Origin: Sandaracinaceae bacterium
Lineage (GTDB): Bacteria > Myxococcota_A > Polyangia > Polyangiales > Sandaracinaceae
Length of the DNA stretch: 46,558 bases
Reading direction: 5' to 3'
Assembly (NCBI GenBank): GCA_040218145.1
Contig: JAVJQK010000004.1
Location: 1 to 46,558, forward strand
Shown: piece by piece, positions 17,251-25,633 of the stretch
Position numbering within the stretch: the first letter of the stretch is position 1
Layout: each line of letters opens with the position of its first letter
Notes under the pieces: generated by a model
What the model was told of the DNA's origin: nothing
Databases searched by the model: none
What the model saw: the letters and a program-made list of their open reading frames with translations, nothing else
Program-made: the position numbers and the translations under genes

Positions 17251-18992
17251 GCGCCGCGCACCCCGACCTCGAGCCGCTCGCGGTGGGATTTCGCGAGCGC
17301 TACCTGCACTACGACGAGCTGACCGAGCAGCTGAAGTCGTGGGCCGATGCCTTCCCGGACCTCGTGCGGCTCGAGTCGATCGGCAAGAGCCGTGAGGGCC
17401 GAGAGCTCTGGCTGCTGACCGTCGGCCCCGACCCGGATCAAGTGCGACCCGCCATCTGGATCGACGGCAACATGCACGCGGGGGAGCTGGCCGGCTCGAG
17501 CGTCGCGCTCGCCATCGCCGAGGAGGCGCTCGCGCTCCACCTGTCCCCGCTCGACCCCGACCCGCTCCCGGGCGCGGTGCGCCGCGCGGCCCAGCAGGTG
17601 CTCTTCCACGTCCTGCCGCGAATGAGCCCCGACGGCGCCGAGGCGGTGCTGGACACGGGCCGCTTCGTGCGGAGCGTGCCGCGCGACGAGCGCCCGGACC
17701 GCAACCGCCCGCGCTGGGTCGCGGCCGACGTCGACGGCGACGGCGAAGCCCTGGCCATGCGTCAGCTCGACCCGACGGGGGAGTGGGTGGCCCACCCCGA
17801 GCACCCCGACGTGATGGTGGCGCGCACGGTCGAAGACGAGGGCCCGTTCTACAAGGTCTACCCCGAGGGGCACGTCGAGCACTGGGACGGGCACACCATC
17901 CCCGACGCGGACTTCCTCGGGGACAACCACCCCGACCTGAACCGCAACTTCCCCTGGGAGTGGAGAGGCGAGCACGGTCAGCAGGGCGCGGGCTCCCACC
18001 CGGGGAGCGAGCCGGAGGCGGCGGCGGTGATCGAGCAGGCCGCGCGCCGCCCCAACCTCTTCGCGTGGCTGAACCTGCACACCTTCGGGGGCGTGCTCAT
18101 CCGGCCGCCCGGCAACCAGCCCGACGGGGAGATGAACCAGCGGGACCTGGCCTTCTATCGGCAGGTCGAGCACTGGGCGGAGGAGCTGACCGGCTACCCG
18201 ATGGTCAGCGGCTACGACGAGTTCCTCTACCGGCCCAACGAGGTCGTGCGCGGCGCGCTCGCGGAGTGGGCGTACGCGGAGCGCGGCTGCCTTGCGTGGG
18301 TCACGGAGCTCTGGGACATCTTCGCGCGGCTCGAGATGGAGCGGCCCAAGCGCTTCGTCGACTACTACGCGCGCATGACCCGCCGCGACATCGGGCGGCT
18401 CGCGGAGTGGGATCGGGCAGAGAACGCGGGACGGATCTTCCACGCCTGGCGTCCCTTCCGGCACCCGCAGCTCGGGCAGGTGGAGCTCGGCGGGCTCGAC
18501 GGGCGCGTCGGCCTGCAGAATCCCTCCTACGAGGCCCTGCCCGGCATCTGCGAGCGGCACGCGCAACACCTATTGCGTGTCGCGGCGATGGCGCCGCGGG
18601 TGGTCGTCGCCGACATCCAGCACGAGCGGGTCGGCGACGCGACGGTGCTGACCGCGGTGATCGAGAACCGCGGCTATCTCCCGACGCACGGCGTGCACGC
18701 GGCCAAGGACCACCCCTTCGCCGAGCCGCTCTGGGCCGACGTGATCTGCGAGGATGGCCTGACGCTCGCGCACGACGACGAAGCCCACCGCGAGGTCGGT
18801 CACCTCGAGGGCTGGGGCCGGGGTCGCTTCGACTCGAGCCAGGCGATCTTCTTCCAGCGGAGCGAGGGCAGCGTCAGCCGCAGGAAGCTGCGATGGACCC
18901 TGCACGGGAGCGGCGCGCTCACCCTCGTGATCGGCGGCTGCCGGACGGGCTGGATCGAGCAGCGCGTCACGATCGGCGAAGCCGCGACCTGA
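17247..18992 (+). CDS. M14-family zinc carboxypeptidase
   Basis: The 581-residue protein has an N-terminal M14 domain (about residues 18-370). Zinc ligands are H77 and E80 in DGNMHAGE and H278 in LNLHTFGG; the likely catalytic base is E354 in WVTELWD. The segments DLNRNFPWEW and GSHPGSEPEAAAV are typical of the bacterial M14 branch that processes peptides or peptidoglycan fragments. Residues from about 440 onward form a strand-rich C-terminal domain (VADIQHERVGDATVLTAVIENRGYLPT) resembling a CARDB-like or immunoglobulin-like module. No signal peptide is visible from GTG 17247, so it is probably cytoplasmic unless the start is wrong. The start overlaps the TGA of the lectin gene (GTGA), indicating co-translation. 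Confidence 0.88.
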   Translation: MSAAHPDLEPLAVGFRERYLHYDELTEQLKSWADAFPDLVRLESIGKSREGRELWLLTVGPDPDQVRPAIWIDGNMHAGELAGSSVALAIAEEALALHLSPLDPDPLPGAVRRAAQQVLFHVLPRMSPDGAEAVLDTGRFVRSVPRDERPDRNRPRWVAADVDGDGEALAMRQLDPTGEWVAHPEHPDVMVARTVEDEGPFYKVYPEGHVEHWDGHTIPDADFLGDNHPDLNRNFPWEWRGEHGQQGAGSHPGSEPEAAAVIEQAARRPNLFAWLNLHTFGGVLIRPPGNQPDGEMNQRDLAFYRQVEHWAEELTGYPMVSGYDEFLYRPNEVVRGALAEWAYAERGCLAWVTELWDIFARLEMERPKRFVDYYARMTRRDIGRLAEWDRAENAGRIFHAWRPFRHPQLGQVELGGLDGRVGLQNPSYEALPGICERHAQHLLRVAAMAPRVVVADIQHERVGDATVLTAVIENRGYLPTHGVHAAKDHPFAEPLWADVICEDGLTLAHDDEAHREVGHLEGWGRGRFDSSQAIFFQRSEGSVSRRKLRWTLHGSGALTLVIGGCRTGWIEQRVTIGEAAT

Positions 18993-19149
18993 CCCGGTCC
19001 CACGCCCCGTGCATCGCGCGCTGCATGCGGGTCAGCCACTCCGGCTGCTCGTACTCCGCGGGCCGCACGGTGTGCACCGTCAGCGGCGTCCGGTCCGGCT
19101 TGGACTGCTCGCGATACCCGTCGCGCCTCGGATGCACGCGCGTCTTCAT
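18967..19149 (-). CDS. Possible 60-residue basic protein
   Basis: The frame MKTRVHPRRDGYREQSKPDRT... to ...DRVRSRLRRS has no homologue I recognise. It contains a plausible extended segment (LTVHTVRPAEYEQPEWL) and an amphipathic helix (TRMQRAMHGAWDRVRSRL). A purine-rich AAGGAG lies directly before the ATG, too close for an ideal ribosome site. It overlaps the 3' end of the carboxypeptidase gene by 26 nt on the opposite strand. It is the only coding candidate in 18993-19252. Confidence 0.4.
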   Translation of the reverse strand: MKTRVHPRRDGYREQSKPDRTPLTVHTVRPAEYEQPEWLTRMQRAMHGAWDRVRSRLRRS

Positions 19150-19193
19150 GCTCCTTCAGGCTGACGTCGCTTCGCGCCGACGTCCATCGTGCC

Positions 19194-19230
19194 AAGAAGA
19201 AAGGGCCGGCCCCCTGCGGGAACCGGCCCT
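19194..19230 (-). terminator. Intrinsic terminator of the 905-residue lipoprotein gene
   Basis: Read on the minus strand, AGGGCCGG and CCGGCCCT form a perfect 8-bp stem (19230-19223 and 19209-19202), followed by the pyrimidine tail TTTCTTCTT. It starts 22 nt after the stop of the gene at 19253. This is one of the few canonical terminators in the window. Confidence 0.8.
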
Positions 19231-19252
19231 CTCGCTCATCGGCGCGCGCCGC

Positions 19253-21970
19253 TCAGGGGCTCGGCGTCCAGAGCACGGAGCTGCCGCCCGTGATGGCCAT
19301 GTCGTAGACCACGCCGCCGTCGCCCGCCTGGTTCTCCAGGCCGACCGCGGTGAAGCGCGGGTCACGCGCGACCGTGTGCATCGGGCCGTACACGAACTCG
19401 AGGCTGCGATCGCCGAGCATCACGACCTGGAACTGCACGGTGCCGCTGCCCGCGAAGTCCGTGCCGCTCCACTCCACGATGAACCGGCCCGCCTCCTCGA
19501 GCACGCACACCTCCGTGATGAGGTCGTCCCAGAAGGGCGCGACCACCGCGTTCGGGCCGGTGGGGGTGCCGATGGGCTCGGAGTTGAACAGCGAGCCGCC
19601 CGAGTAGGACGTGTCGAAGGTCAACCAGCCGTTGGTGCTCACCTGGTAGCCGCTCACCGGCATCTCGAAGTACGCGAAGGCGGTGAAGGTCGAGAACGAG
19701 GTCGTCGAGGTGATGCCGTCATCGGCGTCGAGCACCTGCATGCCGAGGCCGCCGCCGCTCGGGCAGATGCTCGCGAACGAGGTGCTGCCGATGCTGGACG
19801 TGTAGGGCGGCGACGTCACGTCGATGTCGACGTCGACCGTTCCCGCCGCGCCACCGAACTCGGTGACCGCGAAGGCCACCCAGCCGGCGAGCGGCACGTT
19901 GCCGAAGTAGCTCTCGACCCCATCGCTGCCGGTGTCGTCGAGGCTCGTGGTGGGCAGGCCGTTGGCGTCGAGGATCTCGAGCACCGGATCGGTGCCGCCC
20001 GTGCCCGTGACGTCGATGGTGATCTGGCCGCCGGCCGTCGCGCGCACGAAGTAGAAGCGCGCCTCACCGGCCGCGATCGCGTCGCCCGTACGGCTGACCG
20101 GCATCATCGGCGCCGCCATGACGTCGTCGAAGGTCTGCGCGTCGAAGCCGACGGTGACCGACTCGTCGCCGTCGAAGGTGCCGGAGCCGTCCTGGATCTC
20201 GAGGAGGAAGTCCCCGCCCATCATGGGGCCGTGGATGCGGCTCGCGGCCGTCACCCCGGACCACGCGATGGAGGGAGCGGCCGAGAGCGGCCCAGGGGCG
20301 TCCTCGAGGAGAGCCAGGTCGGCGTCGACGAAGCCCGTGCCCGACAAGGCGCTCAGGTCGAACCGGCTCCAGACGTGCGTGCCCGCCGCGACGCGCACGA
20401 AGCTGCGCTCGTCGGCGAGGGTGACCGCCGCGGGCGTACCCGCCATGATCGTGGGAGGCGTCTGACCGACGCGCGTGAAGGTCACGTCGTACATCTCGCC
20501 ATCCGTCGCCTCGGTGTTCGAGACCTGGACCAGCTGCGAGCCGGTCTGCTCGACCACGTAGTAGACGTCCGCCTCGTCGCAGGGGTTCGGCCCACCGAAG
20601 ATGCCCGCGCCGCAGGGCGCCCACGCGCCGCCGAGGTCGGGATTGCGCACGATGAAGAGCAGCTCGTCCGCAGACGTGAACGACAGGTGCACCACGTCGC
20701 CCGCGGTCGCCTCGAACGCGAGGAAGTGACCGATGTCGCTCGCGTCGTCGTGCGTCAGCGTGACCGCGCCGTCCGCGGGGACCTCGGCGATCTCCGTCAG
20801 CGTCAGGTCGTAGTCCACCGTGTCGAACGAGATGTTGTACACGGGGCTGACGACGATGAGGACGTCGTCTCCATCGGCCACCGGGGGGGAGAAGGCGATG
20901 GCGCCGCTGCTCACGGTGTCGCCGTAGACGAGGACCTGGCTGCCCTGCGCCGCGGTGCTCTCCTCGGTCACCTCGCTCTGGAAGATGGTGCGACCGGTCG
21001 CGGTGTAGGTGAAGAACTGCGGGTCCTGCCCGAGCATGCCCGAGTCCGTCGGCGCCGTGAGCGCGGTCGGGGTGGGCACCGCCTCCGCCTCGACCGTCAC
21101 GTGGTAGCAGGCGTCCGGGCCGCCGACGGCGCGCGAGAAGCCGACGCCCCCGTCGAGTCCGTCGAGGTTGAGCGAGCGGCTGTCGAAGACCGCGAGGACG
21201 TAGTTGCCGGCCGCCGGCACGTAGACGCGGCGCTCGGAGCTGTCGCCGACGAGGTTGAGGCCCACGCGGATCCAGCCCTGGTCGGCGAGCGGGCCCTCGG
21301 TGGCCAGCACGGCGAAGCCCGCGGAGAGCCCGCCGAGGCCATCGGCGTGGATGCGGAACAGGCCCGCCTCGGCCGTGCTGAAGGTGAACCAGTCGGCGTC
21401 GTAGTCGGTCTCGCCGTCCATGTCGCCGTCGGCCGGCACGATGCAGCCGCCGATGGTCCGCTCCTCGCCGATCGCCGGCGGGGTGAAGGTCACGGGGGTT
21501 CCGTCGAAGCGCGGGTCGTCGGGCTCGGCGCCCGCGAAGACCTCGGCCATGAGCGCCTCGTCCGCCGGGCGGCACTCGCCGTCGAGCAGGACGGTGCCCT
21601 CACCGCACGCCTCGCCGCTGGGCACGCAGGTGCCGGTCGTGGCGTCGAACTCGGTGCCGTCGGTGCAGATCACCGAGCCGTCGGGCACGCACTCGCCGCC
21701 CATCGCGACGGTGCCGGTGGCGCAGCCCGTGATGTCGGGGACGCACTCGCCCGTGCCGTCGTCGAAGGTCGTGCCCGCGCCGCACTGGCTGCCGTCGGGG
21801 ACGCAGTTGCCGTCGCTGTCGGGCGCGGTCCCGTCGCCGCACATGATCATCGACGTGGGGACGCAGACGCCCTCCATCTCGACCGTGCCTTCGCCACACT
21901 CGTTGCCGTCGCTGCCGCCGCACGCGGTCAGCCCCAGGACGAGCGCGCTCGTCATCCAAGCTCTCTTCAT
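19253..21970 (-). CDS. Large surface lipoprotein with N-terminal Cys repeats
   Basis: The 905-residue protein has a lipoprotein signal peptide (MKRAWMTSALVLGLTAC, cysteine 17). Six tandem units of about 22-24 residues of the form CGxGTxxxxxxCVP follow, to about residue 140, an EGF-like pattern with two cysteines per unit. The rest is Thr/Gly/Asp-rich and strand-rich. Several regions around DWFTFSTAEAGLFRIHADG, YFVRATAGGQITIDVTGTGGTDPVLEILD and GNYVLAVFDSRS resemble bacterial pre-peptidase C-terminal (PPC) beta-sandwich domains. The C-terminal part (YQVSTNGWLTF, NAVVAPFWDDL, RFIVEWSGT, FTAVGLENQAG) resembles the domain shared by many myxobacterial secreted proteins. No protease domain is visible. 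The start is ATG 21970, with GGAGG 10 nt upstream; an in-frame start at 22027 would spoil the signal peptide. Confidence 0.85.
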   Translation of the reverse strand: MKRAWMTSALVLGLTACGGSDGNECGEGTVEMEGVCVPTSMIMCGDGTAPDSDGNCVPDGSQCGAGTTFDDGTGECVPDITGCATGTVAMGGECVPDGSVICTDGTEFDATTGTCVPSGEACGEGTVLLDGECRPADEALMAEVFAGAEPDDPRFDGTPVTFTPPAIGEERTIGGCIVPADGDMDGETDYDADWFTFSTAEAGLFRIHADGLGGLSAGFAVLATEGPLADQGWIRVGLNLVGDSSERRVYVPAAGNYVLAVFDSRSLNLDGLDGGVGFSRAVGGPDACYHVTVEAEAVPTPTALTAPTDSGMLGQDPQFFTYTATGRTIFQSEVTEESTAAQGSQVLVYGDTVSSGAIAFSPPVADGDDVLIVVSPVYNISFDTVDYDLTLTEIAEVPADGAVTLTHDDASDIGHFLAFEATAGDVVHLSFTSADELLFIVRNPDLGGAWAPCGAGIFGGPNPCDEADVYYVVEQTGSQLVQVSNTEATDGEMYDVTFTRVGQTPPTIMAGTPAAVTLADERSFVRVAAGTHVWSRFDLSALSGTGFVDADLALLEDAPGPLSAAPSIAWSGVTAASRIHGPMMGGDFLLEIQDGSGTFDGDESVTVGFDAQTFDDVMAAPMMPVSRTGDAIAAGEARFYFVRATAGGQITIDVTGTGGTDPVLEILDANGLPTTSLDDTGSDGVESYFGNVPLAGWVAFAVTEFGGAAGTVDVDIDVTSPPYTSSIGSTSFASICPSGGGLGMQVLDADDGITSTTSFSTFTAFAYFEMPVSGYQVSTNGWLTFDTSYSGGSLFNSEPIGTPTGPNAVVAPFWDDLITEVCVLEEAGRFIVEWSGTDFAGSGTVQFQVVMLGDRSLEFVYGPMHTVARDPRFTAVGLENQAGDGGVVYDMAITGGSSVLWTPSP

Positions 21971-22093
21971 GTTCACACGAGCCTCCGGGCGGGCCTCGAG
22001 CAGGCACGCCGAGTTTACCGGCGACACCCAAGACCCCCGGGCGCCGCGCGAAGAAGCCGACGTGCTACCACACCCGGATCGCGGCGCAAGCGC

Positions 22094-23464
22094 TCAGGCG
22101 GGCTTGCCGAGGACGTGGCGCAGCGCAGGCTCGAGCGTGCGGTGGGCGAAGGGATAACCCGCTGCCTCCAGGCGCGACGGCAATACGCGCTGCCCCTCGA
22201 GCAGGGTCGCCTGACCCATCTCGCCGAGGGCCAGCTTCACGGCGGGCGCGGGGACGAAGAACGGGGTCGGGCGGTGCAGCACGCGGCCCAGTGTGTCGGT
22301 GAAGGCCGCGTTGTCCACCGCGACCGGGGCGGTGACGTTGACCGGGCCCTCGAGCGACTCCTCGAGCAGCATGTAATAGAGGGCGCCCACCGCGTCGTCG
22401 ATGCTCACCCAGCTCATCATCTGGGAGCCGTCGCCGACGGGCCCGCCGAGGCCGAGGCTGAAGGGCAGCTTCATCTTGGCGAGCGCGCCGCCCGCGGGGC
22501 TGAGCACCACGCCCATGCGCGCGTTCACCACGCGCACGCCGACGTCGCGGGCGGGATGGCTCGCCTCCTCCCAGGCGCGGCAGACCTCGGCCAGGAAGCC
22601 CTCCCCCGAGGCGCTGCGCTCATCGACCGAGGCGCGGCCCGCGTCGCCATAGAACCCGACCGCCGAGCCGCTGACGAAGGTCTTCGGGGGCGCGTCGAGC
22701 GAGGCGATCGCCTCCGCGAGGAGCGCGGTCCCCTTCACGCGGCTCTCGCGGATGCGCGCCCTGGCGTCGTCGGTCCAGCGCTGGGCGATGTTCTCGCCCG
22801 CCAGATGCACGACCGCGTCCACCCCGGACAGCGCGGCCCGGTCGAGCTCGCCGGCCGCGGGGTCCCAGCGGATCTCGCCCTCTCCCGCCTCGCGTCGCAC
22901 CAGCGGCAGCACCTCGTGCCCGCCCGTCTCGAGCAGGGCGCGCAGGCTCGTCCCGATCAGGCCGGACGCGCCGCTGATGGCCACGCGCAGCCGCCGCGCG
23001 CCCGCGATCGCGTGCAGGCGCGCGTCGTGGGCGAGGACCTCGTGCCGGTAGGCGAACATGCGCTGCAGCCGGCGCTCCACCATGCGGCCCCCGAACGCCC
23101 GGCCCAGGAACCCGAGCGGCAGCGCGTACTCGACCTCGTCGATCATCGTCGAGCGCTCGGCGCCCGCGGGCTCCACGCGGTGCGTGTGCGCCCACGCCGC
23201 GAAGGGCCCCTTCACCTGCACGTCGACGAACTGGTGGCCGGGCTCGTAGCCGTGGTGCTCGGCGATCCATCGCTGGCTCAGAGGGCCGACCTTCATGCGC
23301 AGCACGGTCCGATCCCCGTCGCGGATGGATCCCTCGCGCCGCACCACCTCCACCTGCTCGTAGGGCGGGGTCAGGCGCTGGAACGCGCCCGGGCGCTCGT
23401 GGAACGCGAAGACCTGGTCGGCCGGAGCGTGAATGGGCGAGCGCGCGACGAAGGTCTGGGCCAT
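22094..23464 (-). CDS. SRPBCC domain fused to TIGR01777-type sugar-nucleotide epimerase-like protein
   Basis: The 456-residue protein combines two domains. Residues 1-150 form an SRPBCC (START-like) ligand-binding domain (FVARSPIHAPADQVFAFHERPGAFQRLTPP, WIAEHHGYEPGHQFVD). From about residue 155 there is an atypical short-chain dehydrogenase of the TIGR01777 (YfcH/SulA-like) family, with the nucleotide motif AISGASGLIGTSLRALL, VHLAGENIAQRW, SGSAVGFYGDAG, and a C-terminal DUF1731-like end (PAPAVKLALGEMGQATLLEGQRVLP). Full-length fusions with this architecture occur in many bacteria; the substrate is unknown. The chosen start is ATG 23464. An ATG 12 nt upstream (MCLH) is equally possible, since neither has a ribosome site. 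The gene is divergent from the hydrolase lipoprotein at 23552. Confidence 0.9.
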   Translation of the reverse strand: MAQTFVARSPIHAPADQVFAFHERPGAFQRLTPPYEQVEVVRREGSIRDGDRTVLRMKVGPLSQRWIAEHHGYEPGHQFVDVQVKGPFAAWAHTHRVEPAGAERSTMIDEVEYALPLGFLGRAFGGRMVERRLQRMFAYRHEVLAHDARLHAIAGARRLRVAISGASGLIGTSLRALLETGGHEVLPLVRREAGEGEIRWDPAAGELDRAALSGVDAVVHLAGENIAQRWTDDARARIRESRVKGTALLAEAIASLDAPPKTFVSGSAVGFYGDAGRASVDERSASGEGFLAEVCRAWEEASHPARDVGVRVVNARMGVVLSPAGGALAKMKLPFSLGLGGPVGDGSQMMSWVSIDDAVGALYYMLLEESLEGPVNVTAPVAVDNAAFTDTLGRVLHRPTPFFVPAPAVKLALGEMGQATLLEGQRVLPSRLEAAGYPFAHRTLEPALRHVLGKPA

Positions 23465-23551
23465 GTGGAGACACATAGGCTCGGTCGGGCGGCCTGCCCA
23501 CACGCGTGCTGTTCGATGCAAGGGCGGGGCGCGCGCACTACGCTTGGTCGG

Positions 23552-25579
23552 ATGAGCGCCCGGGCCTCCTTCTGTTTGCTCTGCCTCGCCGCGGTCGTCG
23601 CGCTGGCGTGCGAGGGCGAGCCCGGGGCGCCCGACGGGTCTCTCGACGCGACCCTCGACCCCGACGCAGGGGCGGCTGGCCCCGCGCGCGCGCTCGCCGA
23701 CTACGCCACGAACGGCGTCTGGACGGCCCCGTGGCCCGACGAGCGACTCCGGACCGACGCGGGCGTCGTCGATCTCTCGACCTTCCCGCCCGGCCGCGGC
23801 GTGCGGATCGCGACGCAGCTGCTCGCGCTGCTCGAGGACGCCGACGGCTTCGGCACGTCGTCGAGCGTCTACTTCCCGATGAGCGCGCCGCTCGACCCGA
23901 GCTCGCTGCCGAGCGTGCACGAGAGCCTCCGGGACGAGGCCAGCGTCTACCTCGTCGACGTCGACCCCGCCTCGCCCGATCGCGGCGCGCGCTTCCCGCT
24001 CGACGTGGTGTTCGACGCGGACCCGGGCCCCTTCGCGGTGCCGAACGTGCTGGCCGCGCTCCCTTATCAAGGGCGGCCGCTGCACCCCGAGCGGCTCTAC
24101 GCGGCGGTCGTGACCACGCGCGTGCGGGGCGCCGACGGCGCGGCGCTCGGCGTGGCCCCGGAGACGGCCGCGGTCCTGGCCGGCGAGCGCCCCACGGGCA
24201 TGCGCGAGGCCGCGTTCGAGGCCCACCGGACGGCGCTCGAGACGGTCGAGGACGACGTCGCCGCCATGGCCGTCTTCCGCACGTGGGATCCGGCCGACGC
24301 GCTGCGGCGCGCGCGTGAGCAAGTCGTCGCGACGCCTCCCCCGACGCCGACCGCGTTCACGCTGGCCGAGACGCACGAGGGCTTCTGCGCCTTCCGCGCC
24401 ACGGTCGACATGCCCGTGTTCCAGGCCGGCGAGGCCCCCTACGCCGCGGAGGGCGGCGGCTGGGTCTGGGAGGACGGCCGCCTCGTGGTCCAGCGCCACG
24501 CGACGTCGACGCTGTGGGTGACGGTGCCGCGCGCGACGATGCCGGCCGAGGGCTTCCCGGTGGCGGTGTTCGTGCGGACCGGCGGCGGGGGCGATCGGCC
24601 GCTCCTCGACCGCGGCCCACGGGCGAGCGCGGGCGGCCCCGACACGCCGGGCACGGGGCCCGCCGTCCACCTCGCGGCGGCGGGGCGCGTGGGGGTCAGC
24701 GTGGACGGCCCGCTCGGCGGGCTGCGCAACACGGGCGGGTGGGACGAGCAGTTCGCGATCTTCAACATCAACAACCCCGAGGGTCTCCGCGACACGATCC
24801 GCCAGTCGGCGCTCGAGCTGATCCTGCTCGCGCACATGCTGCCGACGCTCGAGCTGGACGCGAGCGCGTGCGAGGGCTTCGTGGGCCCGGCTCCGCTGAC
24901 CCTCGACACCCGGTCGACGGCCCTGATGGGTCACTCGATGGGCGCCACCATCGCGCCGCTCGTGGTGGCCCTCGAGCCGCTCTACCGCGCCCTGATCCTG
25001 AGCGGCGCGGGGGCGAGCTGGATCCACAACGTCATGGAGAAGGAGAGCCCGATCCACGTGCGGCCCGCGGCCGAGGCCCTGCTGCGCTACACGGCGCGCG
25101 GTCGGACGCTGACCCGGCACGACCCCGTGCTCTCGCTCTTGCAGTGGGTGGGCGAGGTGGCCGACCCGCAGGTGTACGCGGCGTCCGTGATCACGGCGGA
25201 GCAGCCGCGCCACGTGCTGATGTTCCAGGGCATCCTCGACACCTACATCCCGCCGCCGGTCGCCAACGCGCTCAGCCTCGCGCTCGGGCTGGACCTGGCG
25301 GGCGGGGATCTCGACGCCGCCTTCGCCGATCGCTTCGTGCCCCTCTCCGCGGTCATCGACCTCGCGGGCCGGGACGCGCTGAGCTTGCCCGTGACGGGCA
25401 ACGCCATGGGCGGGGCCTCCACCGCGGTCGTGGTGCAGCACGACGAGGACGGCGTAGAGGACGGACACGAGGTGGTCTTCCAGCGCCCCGAGCCGCCGCG
25501 GCAGTATCGCTGCTTCCTCCAGAGCCTCGACGCGAGCGCCGCGCCGACCGTCGTGGCGCGCGACGACGGCTGCCCCTGA
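23552..25579 (+). CDS. Alpha/beta-hydrolase-fold lipoprotein
   Basis: The 675-residue protein has a signal peptide with lipobox ALAC (MSARASFCLLCLAAVVALAC), then an acidic linker. Residues 45-300 are strand-rich and resemble the Ig-like, bacterial virulence-type lipase N-terminal region found in myxobacterial exported lipases (YFPMSAPLDPSSLPS, HPERLYAAVVTTRVRGADG). The hydrolase core follows with an oxyanion-type strand FPVAVFVRTGGGG, the nucleophile elbow GHSMGA (Ser462) and late HVLMFQGILDTYIPP, which places an Asp where the acid residue is expected. The catalytic His cannot be assigned with certainty. It probably hydrolyses esters outside the cytoplasm. The start is ATG 23552. The enormous open frame reaching back to 17783 is a high-GC shadow. 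Confidence 0.85.
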   Translation: MSARASFCLLCLAAVVALACEGEPGAPDGSLDATLDPDAGAAGPARALADYATNGVWTAPWPDERLRTDAGVVDLSTFPPGRGVRIATQLLALLEDADGFGTSSSVYFPMSAPLDPSSLPSVHESLRDEASVYLVDVDPASPDRGARFPLDVVFDADPGPFAVPNVLAALPYQGRPLHPERLYAAVVTTRVRGADGAALGVAPETAAVLAGERPTGMREAAFEAHRTALETVEDDVAAMAVFRTWDPADALRRAREQVVATPPPTPTAFTLAETHEGFCAFRATVDMPVFQAGEAPYAAEGGGWVWEDGRLVVQRHATSTLWVTVPRATMPAEGFPVAVFVRTGGGGDRPLLDRGPRASAGGPDTPGTGPAVHLAAAGRVGVSVDGPLGGLRNTGGWDEQFAIFNINNPEGLRDTIRQSALELILLAHMLPTLELDASACEGFVGPAPLTLDTRSTALMGHSMGATIAPLVVALEPLYRALILSGAGASWIHNVMEKESPIHVRPAAEALLRYTARGRTLTRHDPVLSLLQWVGEVADPQVYAASVITAEQPRHVLMFQGILDTYIPPPVANALSLALGLDLAGGDLDAAFADRFVPLSAVIDLAGRDALSLPVTGNAMGGASTAVVVQHDEDGVEDGHEVVFQRPEPPRQYRCFLQSLDASAAPTVVARDDGCP

Positions 25580-25633
25580 ACTTCGGTCTCAAGGTCTGCC
25601 GCCCGCGTCCGTCTCCTGTCATGGGAGGCGCGC

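Noticed and set aside
22094-25468. 1124-codon minus-strand frame extending upstream from the epimerase fusion
   Set aside because: The extension is antisense to the hydrolase lipoprotein. The SRPBCC domain begins at 23464, where a normal start exists.
17783-25579. A 2598-codon uninterrupted frame on the plus strand
   Set aside because: It runs out of frame through the carboxypeptidase gene and antisense to two minus-strand genes, and is Arg/Ala/Gly-rich until it enters the true hydrolase gene at 23552. Very high GC removes stop codons; only the last 675 codons are a gene.
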